A stretch of DNA of 64,000 bases, from positions 48,050,308 through 48,114,307 of the forward strand of contig OV884056.1 in NCBI GenBank assembly GCA_930367215.1, read 5' to 3'. Below, piece by piece: positions 1-12,041 of the stretch. The stretch's first letter is position 1; every line of letters starts with the position of its first letter. The notes under the pieces were generated by a model that was given only the letters and a program-made list of their open reading frames with translations, searched no databases and was not told the origin of the DNA. The position numbers and the translations under genes are program-made. Source of the DNA: Pollenia angustigena. Lineage: Eukaryota; Arthropoda; Insecta; Diptera; Polleniidae.

Positions 1-175
1 AGTATTGAAAGCGGTATCGATGGCATTGAGTAGGGAATTAAATCTCAAAAATGTTCGTCACGGATTCGCTGAGTGCAGCGAAGGCGAAAAGTTCAACATT
101 CAGTGACTTTGGCGACTAACCAAAACTGAATTTGATCCGTGACATGGGTTATGTTGTCTTTGGTGGTGGTTGCGG

Positions 176-2625
176 CCATGATGAGATAAGGCCATGATGG
201 CTTTTTTGCTCAATTGAATGGGAGATAAAGCCATAATGGCCTTATTGCCCAATCATTGAGAGGTAAGGTCTTAATTAATGAGAGATATAGACATATTTTT
301 TTTCGCAAATGAGAGATAAAGCCATATTTTTTCAGAATATTACTATGTGGTGTTATAATTCTGTAAAAGATAAAATCCTTAGTTATCATTGAAAAACATT
401 TTTTTATTCTTGTGACGCACGCAGGAAAACTTTATTCAGCGAAGCCACCTGGCGCGTCCTACTGGAGGAAAAACCCCCTAAGCACGGCCGCAGGCCTCCA
501 AGCAGAAAAACTTTAGTATGCGAAGCCAGATTTAAATACTTAACTTTAATGTCTCCGGAACTGAAATGAGAGATAAAGCCATATTTTAATATTGCTAATG
601 CATTGCATGACCTCAAATCGTTTATGTAAATTGTCTAATGGGGGAACAATTTTGTTCGTTCATGCAGTAATTCAAACAGAAATGGCTCTCATCGGTAAAT
701 ATGACCTTTCGATTAAAATAAGGTTCAGTTTCAAATAAAAAATTGTTGTTAAAATTGTTAAAAAAAAAAAATGTTGAATACTGTATCTGTCAATTTAATT
801 TGACAAAATAGACTCAACCAATGACAGCTAATTCGAGAGTTGTGGTTTCAACAATATGACCTGGACGTTATCACCTGTCAAAGTTTCTTGTTAATATACC
901 TCTTTTATTTCGAAATTTGTTAAAATCCAAAATAGTCTTTGTAATGTTCGTCAGCCCTTTAGCACATTAAAAAGGGACATCAATTATCTTACTACTTTTT
1001 AAGTAGTTTAAAGTTCGTCTAGGCAGTAAATGGGTTTCCCGGGAAAAATATTTTTTAAATTCAAAAAAATTAAAAATAAAAAAAAAAATGAAGGGAAAAA
1101 ATTTTAGTAATTTTTCTTCAAAGTCTTTGAGTTAAATTTAATTTTTTATCAGGGCTGCCGTACTTTTTTTTCCTTGTCCCCAAAAAATTAAAAAAAATTC
1201 CCAAATTAATTTTTTTTTCTGACCAAATTTAATTTTTTTTTTAAATAGTGAGAAAAATTTTAATAAGAAATCCCAAAATAAAAATTTTTAGAAAAAAAAA
1301 TTATTTTATTTTGTTTGTAGCGGCTGGTTTCGGCATAATTTTTAAAATTATTTTTATGCGATTCCAGTGAGGAATTACATGCAGAACAATATGCTGAATT
1401 TGGAGCATGTTCAATCGGTTTTAGCCAACCTTAAAATCAACAATAAAAATACATATATTCGTCATTTATTTAATACTTCGATGCATGATAAGTACTAACC
1501 ACACTTTATTATATTGTCTTTCATATTTACTTTTTTTTTGGGGAAGACATATTTGCTTGAAAATTGTCTTTAAAAAATCAAAAAAATTTTATGTTTTGTC
1601 AACGGAAAAATAACATAAGTTTATCAAGTAAGTTTTAAATACTTAAAAAAAATTATAATCTTAATTAGGACCCTTTACACGGTATAAGTTGTTGATAAGA
1701 GTAAGATAAAAGTTTTTCTACGTTATTTAAAATTTTATATACAAAACAAAGAGGAATAAGCGTAAATAATAAAAAAGGGAAAATATATTAAAAATGTGTA
1801 AAATTCCCACAAAATCCCCGAATTTTTTTTTAAATCCCCAAAACTATCCCCAATCTCCAAATGACTTTCTTTGTCCTTTTGGCTCCCATGAAATCCCCAA
1901 CTTTGGGAATAAATATCCAAGTCTGGCAGTCCTGTGTTTTATTATATAAACTGCCTGGGCTCCACGAAAAGCCCCCCAATGAAATTACGCCCAAACGAGA
2001 AATGAAATATTCCCCAATTTTTTTTTCATACATTTTTGGGTGTTATTTCATATGAAAAAACTCCCAATTTTTTTGGGCCGTTTTTCATTTTTTTTGGGAA
2101 TTATTTCATTCTTCATTTGGGGTTTTCAAATTATGAAATAATTTCCAATGAAATAACACCCAACAAATTTTTAAAATTCGGGGCTTGTTTCATAGCGTGT
2201 TTAATTTGGGTGTTATTTCATTTTTAATTCGGAGGTTATTTCATTTTTAACACTAAAGTTAAGTATTGAAATCTGGCTTCGCATACTAAAGTTTTTCTGC
2301 GTGACTTAGGGGTTTTTTTCCTCCAGTAGGACGCGGCAGGTGGCTTCGCTGAATGAAGTTTTCCTGCGTGCGTCACAAGAATAAAAAAATGTTTTTCAAT
2401 GATAACTAAGGATTTTCCCTTTTACAGAATGTTGACACCATGCGTAACACTATTCTAGAAAAGTATGGCTTTGTCTCTCATTTGTGAAAAAAAAATATGG
2501 CTATATCTCTCATTTCGAAAAATTTTAAATATGACCTTACCTCTCAATGATTGGGCGATAAGACCACAACGGCTTTATCTCCCATTCAATTGAGCAATAA
2601 AGCCATTATGGCCTTACCTCCCATG
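176..2625. mobile_element. Foldback-type element with ~380-bp inverted arms
   Basis: The left arm (about 176-563) reappears as its reverse complement at about 2247-2625. Shared landmarks are the CTCAATTGAATGGGAGATAAAG block, the TGACGCACGCAGGAAAAC block and the run ending near TTAAGTATT. Short internal units of the type AATGAGAGATAAAGCCATA recur in both arms. The middle (about 620-1950) is AT-rich with homopolymer runs and no recognisable ORF; small ORFs in the arms are translations of the repeat. Long, internally repetitive arms suit a foldback or MITE-like DNA element. No target duplication could be read, so the family is unassigned. Confidence 0.65.
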
Positions 2626-3151
2626 GTTAAAAAGAACCCCCCCCCCCGTGTAAAGGCCAAACGTAGAAGGCAAATTGTCTTCCGAACTGCAAAAATAGAG
2701 CAGGGCTACAAGGATCTACGGGCGGGTAAAATAACTGCAGCAATATTTTTGAACCGAATATATCCTTATTATTAAGAAGACACCTGCGGGCCTCCACACG
2801 ATTCATTTCAATAATTTTGCGACTTTGCTGTTGGTCCATATTGACTTCATGAAATCCTTGGTGAAACTGACTCTTTTATGAATTTTGGGCATAATTTCAT
2901 ATTTGTTGCTGATGGGGTTAATTTCATTGGGGGTTATTTCATTTTCATCATTGGGTGTTATTTTATATGAAATAACATCAAAATATTGGGGGTTGTTTCG
3001 TTTTCGTTTTGGGGTTTATTTCATTTATTTTTCGATGTTATTTCATTCACTGCTTTTGGGTGTTATTTCCTATTTTTTGGGGATTATTTCATTGGGGGCT
3101 ATTTCCTGGGCGTTATTTCATTGGGGGGCTTTTCGTTGAGACAACTGCCTG
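1951..3151. repeat. Second inverted repeat built of GTTATTTCATT units
   Basis: Bases 1951-2032 match the reverse complement of about 3070-3151 (AGGCAGT, CACGAAAAGCCCCCCAATG and following). Between them many short units of the form TTGGGNGTTATTTCATT are repeated in the plus orientation (about 2035-2250 and 2885-3130). The structure overlaps the right arm of the foldback element that begins at 176, so the two are interleaved. Apparent ORFs here are translations of the repeat. Confidence 0.6.
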
Positions 3152-3224
3152 TACCTCGATTTCAAATAAAGCTTTCGCGGGCCTAACTTACATTTAAAAC
3201 AAAAATAAATTTTTAAATATTGCA

Positions 3225-3430
3225 GGCGCAAATGGAAGAATTGCAAAGAATTCTGGTGATAGGAATGTGGTTATTTTCGAAACATGTAAATTCGAAAGGA
3301 GTTCAATCCCCCGTTTAGTCAAGAATAAAAATTTAAAAAAGATTTTTTTTATTAATTTCATGTTGTAAAATTCTTTCCTTCACTTAAATAATTTAATGCA
3401 AATTAAAGCAATAAATCGAAAAAATTGTGC
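3225..3430 (+). mobile_element. Half-copy of the TTAAGGCTTAAG foldback family
   Basis: This stretch aligns by eye with the right half of the element at 57560-58145. Shared features are AATTCTGRTGAT, GAATGTGGTT, GTAAATTCGA, a GTTCAA-type box and then TTTCATGTTGTAAA. Only the right half is present, so it is a truncated copy. The GAGTTCAATCCCC segment resembles a tRNA B box, as in the other copies. Confidence 0.5.
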
Positions 3431-3699
3431 TGAAATTTAATAGAAAAAGAAAAATTTTCTCAGAATCAAGACTCCAAAATTAAAGCCGGTATATTTTTTT
3501 AAGTTCCTCAAATCAGAAGAGTGGTAAACGATTTAAAGAAAACAATGTAAATGTATTGGAAAACAAGCTTTTGAGTTATTTATCACAATCACTGAATATT
3601 TTCTCGGAAATCAATGATCACATGACATTAAGCTAATAATAAGCCTGTAATATGTCCCTGAAAATATAATTATACATACACTCAAAATATTATGTAGTT

Positions 3700-3905
3700 A
3701 ATTATTAATACGATCTTCGTATGACGTGCTAAATTCCCAGTTTTTCATATTTGATAAATACACTGAAATTTATTGTTGAGGGAAAGCAAGCCTCTATGCG
3801 CATTTCGCCGGTTGCTTACACCAGCTCATCAGGAAACCTTTTCCAAAGATTTTAGAAAAGCCAAAAATATTAAACAAATAAAACCTTAAGCGAATAAGAG
3901 TTATA
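3700..3905. mobile_element. MITE fragment, GTGCTTAATTCCC family
   Basis: It contains ACGTGCTAAATTCCCAG, GATAAATACACTGAAATTTATTG, the TGCGCATTTC block, the CATCAGGAAA block and AGATTTTAGAAAA. The same ordered blocks occur at 6033-6545, 38690-38835, 40425-40870 and 40877-41130. Only one side of the element is clear here. Confidence 0.55.
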
Positions 3906-4139
3906 AACACTCTAAGTCTTACTTGTAGTTAAATTCAAAAGAAAATTCATTTTAAACAGCTAAAAATTTATTAAAAACACGGATAATTTACATTTCATTT
4001 AAAATAAATGAATTTTACATTAATTTTTACATTTTTAATTTACTAAACAGCATATTCAGTAAAATTTAATAGCGGTTACTTTTAAAAATATATTTAAACT
4101 GAAAAAAATCAAACTACAAAACGGAAAAACATTTGTGGC

Positions 4140-4681
4140 ATTCACAAGGTGTGCTATCATGTTATAGTGTCATAATGTTCGAAAATTTTACAATGGCTTA
4201 AAAATATTGTTGTTGCTTTGTAAACAAAAAGTATCTTAGATTAATAGAACTTTGCTTGCTATGTTTATTGTGCTGTCGTTACTAATCCGAAAATACCTGC
4301 GCTGAACGGCTAAGCCGAGCCGCATTAGTTTTTGTAAGCCGTAGCCGTTGATGGTAAAATTGTATCCGGCTAACATCCGAATTTAACCTGCGGCTAGCAT
4401 TCTGCTTAGGACTCTGCTGTTTGGTAATAAAACAAATAAAATTTATTTCTGATTTGCGTCTGAAAAATGGAAAATAGTCAGGTAAGATCTAATTTAATTT
4501 ATTAATTAATGGATAAGAACTTAAAAATATTTTTATTTTTGGTAAATAATTATTTTTTATATATGTTTTAAATCAGCTGATTTAAAATCAAAATAGCAAA
4601 CTTAAATATGAGGGGCTGACAACAGACGTATTTTTTTATGTTATTATTTTAAGACATATGACTTTATGACACCTTGTGAAT
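4140..4681. mobile_element. TIR element, ATTCACAAGGTGT termini, ~540 bp
   Basis: The left end ATTCACAAGGTGT is matched by ACACCTTGTGAAT at the right end, and GTCATAAT/GACTTTATGAC follow inside. A second, diverged copy lies at about 20811-21273 with the same termini. No coding capacity is visible, so it is nonautonomous. No target-site duplication was legible. Confidence 0.55.
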
Positions 4682-4744
4682 CCCCCAATTATTTTTTGGT
4701 AGTTTGTTTTTTGAATAACAAATATAAAAGTTAACAAATCACAC

Positions 4745-5215
4745 GTAAAACTGCTCTGAGTGGAGAAGCAGCTCGCGCTTTTTGTCATTATTTCTCAAGG
4801 GCAAACAGGTCGTTTTTGTTTGTCTGCTTTTGTTGCGTTTTGCGTTGTCACCCCGCATTGGTTAGTGTTTCGGCGTCGTATAACTGTACCGAGTTACAGT
4901 TTTTGCGGTATCTGCATTAACTATATGCAATCGTTTTTAACCTCAATTTGAGGTTTTGTCTGGTGGAGAACCATTAATAACTCATGTGACTGGTGGAGAA
5001 CCAATATAACTCAGACGTTTTACTGGTGGTGTACCAAGGAAATAACTCAGACGTTTTACTGTGGAGACAAGATATACTCTGGAGCTTATTCTGGAAGCTC
5101 TTCGCCTTCCTATACGAAGGTCTAGGTCGATCGAGGACTTGTGGATGAGGCTCCAACAAACCGTGTGATACCCTGGCAATATAACTCTAGATAGTTAGCC
5201 AAAAACTTTTAGTGT
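4745..5215. repeat. Short direct repeats of unknown origin
   Basis: Units containing ACTGGTGGAGAACC and AATAACTCAGACGTTTTACT recur about three times between 4940 and 5070. The region is less AT-rich than its surroundings. It could be the leader or LTR part of a lost retrotransposon, but no protease, RT or integrase is adjacent and no family was recognised. Confidence 0.3.
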
Positions 5216-5278
5216 TTAAGCAAAGTCAAAAAAAAAAAGTTAACAAATAAAATTATTCGTAAAATAACTATATTTTTA

Positions 5279-5795
5279 TTTAATTAGGCTTAAGTTCATC
5301 AAATTTAATTTTCATTAAATTATTTTTATGAAGAAAGGAATTTTGCAACATGAAAATTAGTTAAAATTGTTATTGATAATCTTTCATTCTTGAACGTGTC
5401 CAGGACTCGAAACCATGACTATCCTTCAAGTTGTGCTGAAAAAGGTCAACAGAAAAAAGAAAGACAGAAATGACAAAACAAGAATTCTTGGCAAAAAGTC
5501 GGAGAAAACAGAAGTAAGGAGAAAGCAAATTTCGATCTACCAAAGGTTAAAATACAATTTGGTTTAAGGATTGATGTTTGACTATTGACGTCAGCAGTCG
5601 TCGATGGCTGCGAGTGTAAGACGGCAAATCCATCTGAATAGATCGAGTGGTTGCGATCGAAACCTGTCATGGTAACCTGCCGGCCACGGTCAAGAATGAA
5701 AGATTATCAATAATAATTTTAATTAATTTTCATGTTGTAAATAAAAATAATTTAATGAAAATTAAATTTGATGAACTTAAGCCTAATTAAAAATA
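5279..5795. mobile_element. Foldback element, TTAATTAGGCTTAAG termini
   Basis: The left arm from 5279 (TTAATTAGGCTTAAGTTCAT, then TTTAATTTTCAT, GAAAGGAATTTT, ACATGAAAAT, TTGATAATCTTTCATTCTTGA) is inverted at about 5690-5795. The centre (about 5420-5660) is purine-rich without convincing coding sequence. Relatives are 57560-58145 (both arms), 3225-3430 and 39825-40022 (one arm each). Confidence 0.65.
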
Positions 5796-5849
5796 TTAAA
5801 AATTTTGATTAAAAACCATAAATACCCAGCGGGAAAAAGAAGGAGAACA

Positions 5850-6032
5850 GAGGAGATCGTCTTCGAGTACAATGTTATGACATTTATAACGTAACGACGT
5901 CATCTCTTTTGATAGTTTTCGACATGAGTTATAGACACACTTTTTACTAACTTTTCGAGAAACGATGGAATATTTTGTTTCACATCTTTTCGATGCGAGA
6001 TGTTCTCACTAAAGTTACAGAACATGGGTACA
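5850..6032 (+). repeat. Dispersed ~180-bp repeat, copy 1
   Basis: The sequence from ATCGTCTTCGAGTA through ATGTTATGACATTTATAACG, ACTTTTCGAGAAACGATGGA and TTACAGAACATGG is found in the opposite orientation at about 50335-50512. It abuts a MITE here and a mariner fragment there. Its class is unknown. Confidence 0.55.
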
Positions 6033-6545
6033 TTATCAAAGCTATTTTTTAGGAATACAAAATTTTAATTTAAAAGATTTTGTTATTCGTGCTTAATTCC
6101 CAATTTTTATTTTTGATAAAAACACTGGGATAAGCTATTCCACTGGTTGCTTCGGCCAGATCGTCAGGAATCTTCATCCAAAAAGATTTTAGAAAAACGA
6201 AAGATATTAAACCAAATAAAACTGTTAAGCGTATAAGAATTATAAGCAACAGTTCTACTTGTAACAATATCAAAGTTAAAACAAAAACATCAACAATACA
6301 CAGTGAGTTTCTCTCTTCTTACATTCCCCACTACAATTGATTGGAATTCTTCCAACATTAATTGTAGTTGTAAGTAGGTTAAGAAAAAACAAAAACAACT
6401 TGCAAAAGCATGTCGCCAGTTTAAGTTTTTTTAAGCCTTGCATTGAAATGCGCATAGGAATAGCTCATCCCATCAACAATAAATTTCAGTGTTTTTTTTC
6501 AAGAATAAAGATTGGGAATAACAAAATCTTTTAAATTAACATTAA
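6033..6545. mobile_element. MITE, TTTAAAAGATTTTGTTATTC termini
   Basis: The left side reads AATTTAAAAGATTTTGTTAT, CTTAATTCCCAATTTTTAT, GATAAAAACACTG, AAGCTATTCC. The right side at about 6440-6540 is its reverse complement (GCGCATAGGAATAGCTCATC, then ATTGGGAATAACAAAATC). About 250 bases of noncoding sequence sit between the arms. Several relatives lie elsewhere in the window. Confidence 0.65.
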
Positions 6546-6780
6546 CATTCACCAGCAAAGTTGTTGGGAATTACAATGGAACGTTCCTGAAGAAAAGTGC
6601 GAGAGAAAATTATAAAACAGTACTTATAGTTTTGTTAAAAAATCTGTGGTTTAAAAAATCATATTACAATAAAACTATTCGTACCCAAGATCTTGACCTT
6701 GTTCCTCACATCATCGGATAAAATTTTTCTTCTTACGATCAAAAAATGATTTTTTTGTTGACCAGTGTTATTATTTGCCT

Positions 6781-7014
6781 GGGGTCTAATCACCGCATTC
6801 GATACTATCGTATCAAATAAACTTTCGAATTTTTTTGCATACGTTAGACACTGACGTATCGAATGAAAACTCGATAAATATAATGTCGAGTTACCCGATA
6901 TCGAATGCTATTATTTCAAATTCAATACATTTCATTTGATATCGAGTTTTATGATACCAAAAAAAAATTATTTCGATAAATTTTGCTCGATATCGTATGC
7001 GGTGATTAGACCCC
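6781..7014. mobile_element. Hairpin MITE, GGGGTCTAATCACCGCAT termini, 234 bp
   Basis: GGGGTCTAATCACCGCATTC at the left end is answered by GCGGTGATTAGACCCC at the right. The inner sequence is rich in TCGATA/TATCGA words, so most of it can pair. No ORF. The target duplication is not clear. Confidence 0.65.
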
Positions 7015-7367
7015 TGCTTTTTAAAAATATATTGACACTTAATTACAAATAAATAAATAAAACAAATTTATATATGTTGCAAGTGGCAACCCAAATAAAA
7101 GCATTGTTTAAAGGAAACTTGTTTAATGTTAATTAATAAATAAAAAAAAAACAATTGCAGCTTTTGGCACAAAATATAGAAATCTCTAAATAATAAACTT
7201 TTTTTTTTTTTTTTTTTTTTTCTTCATTATTTATTTATTGAATCTTCATATATTAAATATGAACTAACAATAATTAATCAAATCTTAACCTAATACGTTA
7301 TTTTTTGTCCTGCCAGTGCCAGACAACAATTTTCTTCATCGCGGGTTCTGTTCACTTTTATAGGTGT

Positions 7368-10088
7368 TTATCGCTCATCTAAGTGGACAAGTGCCGCAGT
7401 GTCTCTTCTTCTTAAGCGAGTGTGGCCGCTATCATTTAAAATATTTTGTGCTAGTGGGTTCGGGTGCAATTCGAGCCTTTTTAAGTATTTTACTGCATAT
7501 TTAGTAATCATAGTTTTAACTAATGGAACATTGAGATCCTTGTGAATATTTGAGTTTTTAACATACCAAGGGGCAGCTGTGATTGTTCGAAGTAGTTTAT
7601 TTTGGCGCCTTTGAATTTTTTCGATATTAGAGGCCGAGGCAGTGCCCCATAACTGAATACCATAGCACCAGATTGGCTTTAAGATGGAGTTATAAAGAAG
7701 AAGTTTGCAGTCGAGACTAAGGACAGAGTTTCTTCCAATAAGCCAATGAATTTGGATGGCTTTTAGTTTCATTTGAGTTAATTTTGCCTCTATATGGCTT
7801 TTCCACGTTAAACGGCGATCTAGATGAATACCGAGGTATTTTACATGCGAATTTTGAGGTATTATTTGATTATTGATTTTAATAGGGGGACATGATTCCC
7901 GACGCAAGGTGAATGTTATATGTACGCATTTTTGCTCATTGACCTCTATCCTCCATTGCTTTAACCATAGTTCGAGTTGAAATATATGATCCTGTAGGAA
8001 TCGAGATGCTTCTTGACGGTTTTCGTGCACGCTCAAAAAAGCTGTATCATCAGCAAATGTTGAAGTTTGTGTGTAGTTGTTTGTTGGCATATCCGAGGTA
8101 TATATTAAGTATAAAAGTGGGCCCAGGATGCTTCCCTGAGGGACTCCAGCGTCAATTTGCTGAGGAGAGCTTAAATAATCACCTTCTTTAATAATAAACT
8201 TTCGACCGACTAAGTAGCTTTCTAATAGCTTGTGTGTCTTTACTGTGAAGTTTAGTTTCAATTTATGTAATAGGCCTTCATGCCAGACTTTATCGAAAGC
8301 TTGAGAAACATCGATGAAGAGAGCGGAACAATATTTTTTTTTCTTCAAAGGCTTTTCTTATTGCGTTTACTATACGATGGGTTTGCTCAATTGTGCTGTG
8401 TTCTCTTCTAAAGCCGAATTGGTGGTTAGGAATACATCTATTATCATTTAAAATTGGGGTTAATTTTGACGCTAACAGCTTCTCAAACAGCTTTGATATA
8501 TTAGAAAGTAAGCTTATAGGCCTATATGAGTCAACTTTTGTGTGATCCTTTCCAGGTTTAGGTATCATGGTGACTAAGCAGACCTTCCACTTTTGAGGAT
8601 AGTATTCAAGGCGTAAAATAGCATTAAAAATTAAAAGAATAATTTTCTTTGCTATGCTGGGTAGCTCCAAAAGCATTTTGTTGCTGATCTTGTCAAAACC
8701 AGGAGCCTTCTTGGGGTTTAAATCACAAATAGCCTTTTCGATTTCTCTTATCTCAAATCTTAGCGGAACAGCTGCTCTAGCAGCAACAGGTGGTAACTCG
8801 ACCGCAATATCGTGAGATATATTTGGGGTAAATACGTTTTTCAAATGATTGACAAACAGATTTCCTTTTTCAACATCATTTCTTGCCCAACTTCCATTCA
8901 AGTTTCTTAATGGTGGCTTAGAGACAACTGGCCTTTTGAGATTTCTAGCTGCACGCCATAATGAGTAGTCTGATTGTGGGGTTGCATCAAGTTCCTTAAG
9001 ATATTTTTCCAGAGAAGCCGTTTTCTTAGTCTGCAGTAACTTTCTTAGTCTTTTTGTACACTCTTTAAGTAAGTTCTTAAGTTGAGGGGATCTGTGCAAT
9101 TGCCACTCTCTTCGAGCCCTCCTTTTTCAGACAAAAGATGCTCGACATCTGTGGAATATATTTTAATAGTTTTTGTTTTTTTGGGGGCAATATTGGAATG
9201 TTGAACAGCTAGTTTCAGAAAACTGTCAAAATTGTCAATAGAGCGATCTACATAATCCGGTGTACTGAGCGGAATATTTTCTGTGCAATGGGTACTGAGA
9301 TATTTTTTATATTTCAATATTTAAATTATACAAATCTATTAATAAATAATAATAATAAAAATAATAATATTTCAACCAATTAATTTGCGTAGCTGTCGTC
9401 GGAGGTACAATTCTATTGGGGTTCATTATAGTAAAAATTGTAGGTGTGTGGTCGGAAGATAAATCTAGGGAGGCTTCAACTTGAATCGTTTCTATGGGAA
9501 TGTTTTTAACCACGCCGAAATCTATGACATCTGGAATTTTTTTGATGATCAGTGGGCCAATATGTTGGTTGTCCGCTCGCTACCACATTTATGTAAATCC
9601 ATTTTAGAAATTATGTTAAATAAAACACGACCCTTTGGTGTTATAAGTCGCGACCCCCAGAGGGTATGTTTAGCGTTATAATCGCCAGCGGCTAGGAAAC
9701 ACGATCCTAATGATTTAAAATATTTACAATATTGGTCCTCCGATATTGAAAATCTAGGCGGGGAGTATAACGATGAAATTATTAGGTTTCTATTTAATTC
9801 CTCAACGCAAATGTTCGTTGCCTGGAGATAATCTTCACGATGATCACACATTAGGTAGTGTTTGACTCGGGCCTTTATTAATATGGCAGAACCTCCACAA
9901 GCTCTATCTCGAGGGTCCTTGGTATCATATAGTATATAACCATTTATTTTAAACGTACTTCTTGAGGTCAAATGAGTTTCAGAAATCATCATGACATCAA
10001 TTTGTTTATTTTTAAGAAAGTATTCCAATTCATTTTTATGTTGGCGGATGCCGTTTGCGTTCCAAAAACAAATTTTTAAACAGTTCAT
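7368..10088 (-). pseudogene. Jockey-type ORF2: APE endonuclease and reverse transcriptase, frameshifted
   Basis: The N-terminal part (10088-9549) begins MNCLKICFWNANGIRQ and carries the AP-like endonuclease signatures SETHL and GDYNAKH; SDHTP follows in another frame near 9440. The reverse transcriptase is visible as NPKKAPGFDKI, VDSYRPISLL, FGFRREHST (9099-8290 piece), then LFIDVSQAFDKVWH, GVPQGSILGPLLY and the catalytic FADDTAF (8348-7368 piece), with the jockey-like tail ending DTAALVHLDER. In the host element this protein nicks DNA and copies the RNA by target-primed reverse transcription. Reading needs frame changes near 9588, 9540, 9309-9375 (a 58-bp insertion), 9110 and 8340 (an A run), so the copy is dead. 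The jockey clade is judged from motif wording, not a tree. Confidence 0.9.
9309..9375. mobile_element. 49-bp (TAA)-rich insertion flanked by 9-bp direct repeats
   Basis: ATATTTCAA occurs at 9309-9317 and again at 9367-9375, with a TAA/AAT-rich 49-mer between. The endonuclease-to-RT linker reads through as INWLKY then KYKKYL if the insertion is ignored. The insertion adds 58 bp and shifts the frame. It looks like an extremely short retrotransposon tail with its target duplication. Confidence 0.55.
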
Positions 10089-10127
10089 GGTTTGTTAAGT
10101 ACAGCTTGCAGCTCATTAAATAATAAA

Positions 10128-11119
10128 TGAGAACTAATTAATTATTTTGTAAATTGTAGATTACATTAATATTAAAAATAATAATGCAATGAACATTTTA
10201 CAATTTGATTTATTGGCTGTATTTTCTATAATTTTATAAATATGACACTTATAAAATTATTGCAAATACAACCAACATTAAACCATAGAACACTATTCGA
10301 GTTGCTAAAATGTTTAATTTAAAACATATTTTCGGATTTAATTGATTTTAAGGTTATAAACAAGGACTAATAAATTATAACGAGATTTCAAATGGAGGCA
10401 CCCTTGGGTTTTTGCTCATATCTGAACCATTTATGAGGTGCAAACATGTGCCAACCTAGTTCCCCTCGCGGTTGGGGTCTTGGAAAAATCCATTTCAGCA
10501 TAAGGACAGACGGACATAATTAAATCAACTCTGGATAGATATTGCCAAATGAAGATATCTTTCGCTTTTTTAAGGACTAGTTTTAAAATTTGGCATGAAG
10601 AGAAAAAGGGAAAGACTTGTAGGAAGGAATTGTAGAAATTTTTCTTCAATTGCAGATTTTTTCTAAAAATTTCTAAATGTTAACTTTAAATTTATAAAAT
10701 ATATACTTTTTTAAACGTGTCATAAGAGAAAAGCCTGGTAACACCTATATAATATGAAGTGTTTGGCATCTTTAAATTAAACTCTTCTTGTCTGTCGAAA
10801 ACAAGGGGAAATACACAACATCGCATTTTTGTACGAAAAAATAGTGGGCCAACAATACGGCACCAACTATTTAAAGCCGTTTTACACCATCACCCAAGCC
10901 TTACGTATTTTGAGAAAAAACAACCCTGTCATGATAAGTTGTTAATGTTTATTGCACATTTTCAAACAATATTGTGAATAGAGAAGCATTTTTGCCAAAA
11001 TACTTAAGCATTGACGTCCAAAAATGTTTCGCAGCTGTATTGCTGAGAGAATTTTAAAGTACAGTGACACATAAAACTATGCGCATAGATTTTTTGGTTG
11101 TAAAAATTAAATTAATAAA
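10128..11119. other. No gene or repeat recognised
   Basis: AT-rich sequence. Short ORFs at 10431-10649 and 10759-10977 have no recognisable motifs and I do not call them genes. The segment at about 10440-10500 (CCCCTCGCGGTTGGGG) is locally GC-rich but unassigned. Confidence 0.4.
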
Positions 11120-11584
11120 TCTATATAATAAAAATGAAATGTTGTCTGTTGCTGATCGCATAACTGAGAACGGCTTGACCGATTTGGACGATTTTTTCTT
11201 TAAAATAATCGCCATGGTTCAGGTTATGATTTTACGGAGAGAAAATTTTTCCCTGCCCACTTTTGCGCCAACTTTTTTCGATTAACATAAAATCAGAAAA
11301 CGGCTCCATCGATTTGACTAATTTTTTTTCAAATGTACGTATAAAATCTATTTTAAGTTTTCACCGAAAGAAAAATTTACCACGCCTACTTTTACGCCCA
11401 CTTTTTCTATTTATTTCACCGATTTGGACGATTTTTTCTTTAAAATGATCGCCATGGTCCAACTTAGGTTTTTACGGAAAGAAAATATTGCCCCGCCCAC
11501 TTTTTTCGATTTATCTAAAATCAGAAAACGGCTGCATTGATCATGAGTAATCAGCTACCGAGCGAAGCCGGAACGGCCAGCTAG
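11120..11584 (+). mobile_element. Nonautonomous Helitron with canonical ends
   Basis: It begins TCTATATAATAAAAATG after a host A at 11119. It ends CTAG at 11584 followed by host T, preceded by a small GCCG-GAA-CGGC hairpin. This is the A/T insertion and 3' hairpin layout of Helitrons. The interior has repeated blocks (ATCGATTTGACTAATT, AAAGAAAATTT, CGCCCACTTTT) shared with 59416-60121. No Rep/helicase ORF is present. Confidence 0.75.
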
Positions 11585-11585
11585 T

Positions 11586-11660
11586 AATAAATAAATCAAA
11601 TATGAAAAATTGGGAATTTAGCACGTCATACAAAAATATTAATAGTACATTTTGTAGTCC
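11586..11660 (+). mobile_element. MITE terminal fragment
   Basis: It contains ATATGAAAAATTGGGAATTT and AGCACGTCATAC, the terminal block of the GTGCTTAATTCCC MITE family (compare 38750-38800). It directly follows the Helitron end. Confidence 0.45.
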
Positions 11661-12041
11661 CGTAAATAACTTTGAATAAACTTTCTGTTTTAAATCAAAT
11701 CTTAAACTGTTGACTTTATAAAATTTTTAAAAAACAATATGTCTTGAAATTTTCCTAGGCAAAAGAAAAATTCAGTGTGTTAAACGCAATGCAACGCCGA
11801 AAATTTCATTGAAAGCAAAAATAAAGCTCTAACAAAAAATAAGTAAAAAACAAACAAAAAAAAAAAAAAAAAAAATAAATAAAAATAATTAAAAAAACAT
11901 GTAAGTACTTTTAATAAATTCAATTTAATCTTTCAACATTGAATAATATCCCAGTGGTAAAGGAAGAACTATGCCATAAGTGGCTTGCGAAATGGTTGGC
12001 ATTTTCACTCTATACAACAATAGCGCTAGTGATAGTGTATA

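Larger units (their letters stand above)
7187..10127 (-). mobile_element. Jockey-clade non-LTR retrotransposon, 5'-truncated
   Basis: The element runs on the minus strand. Its 3' end is the poly(A) tail seen as T residues at about 7199-7220, then a short 3' UTR, ORF2 (7368-10088), and at most the last few codons of ORF1, whose putative TGA overlaps the ORF2 ATG (ATGA). The 11-mer TAAATAATAAA occurs just outside the tail (7187-7197) and at the 5' edge (10117-10127). This fits a target-site duplication, but the word is low-complexity. Almost all of ORF1 is missing, as expected for a 5'-truncated copy. Confidence 0.75.

Noticed and set aside
1735..3197. Several 60-85-codon ORFs on both strands
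   Set aside because: They fall within the GTTATTTCATT repeat units and inverted arms.
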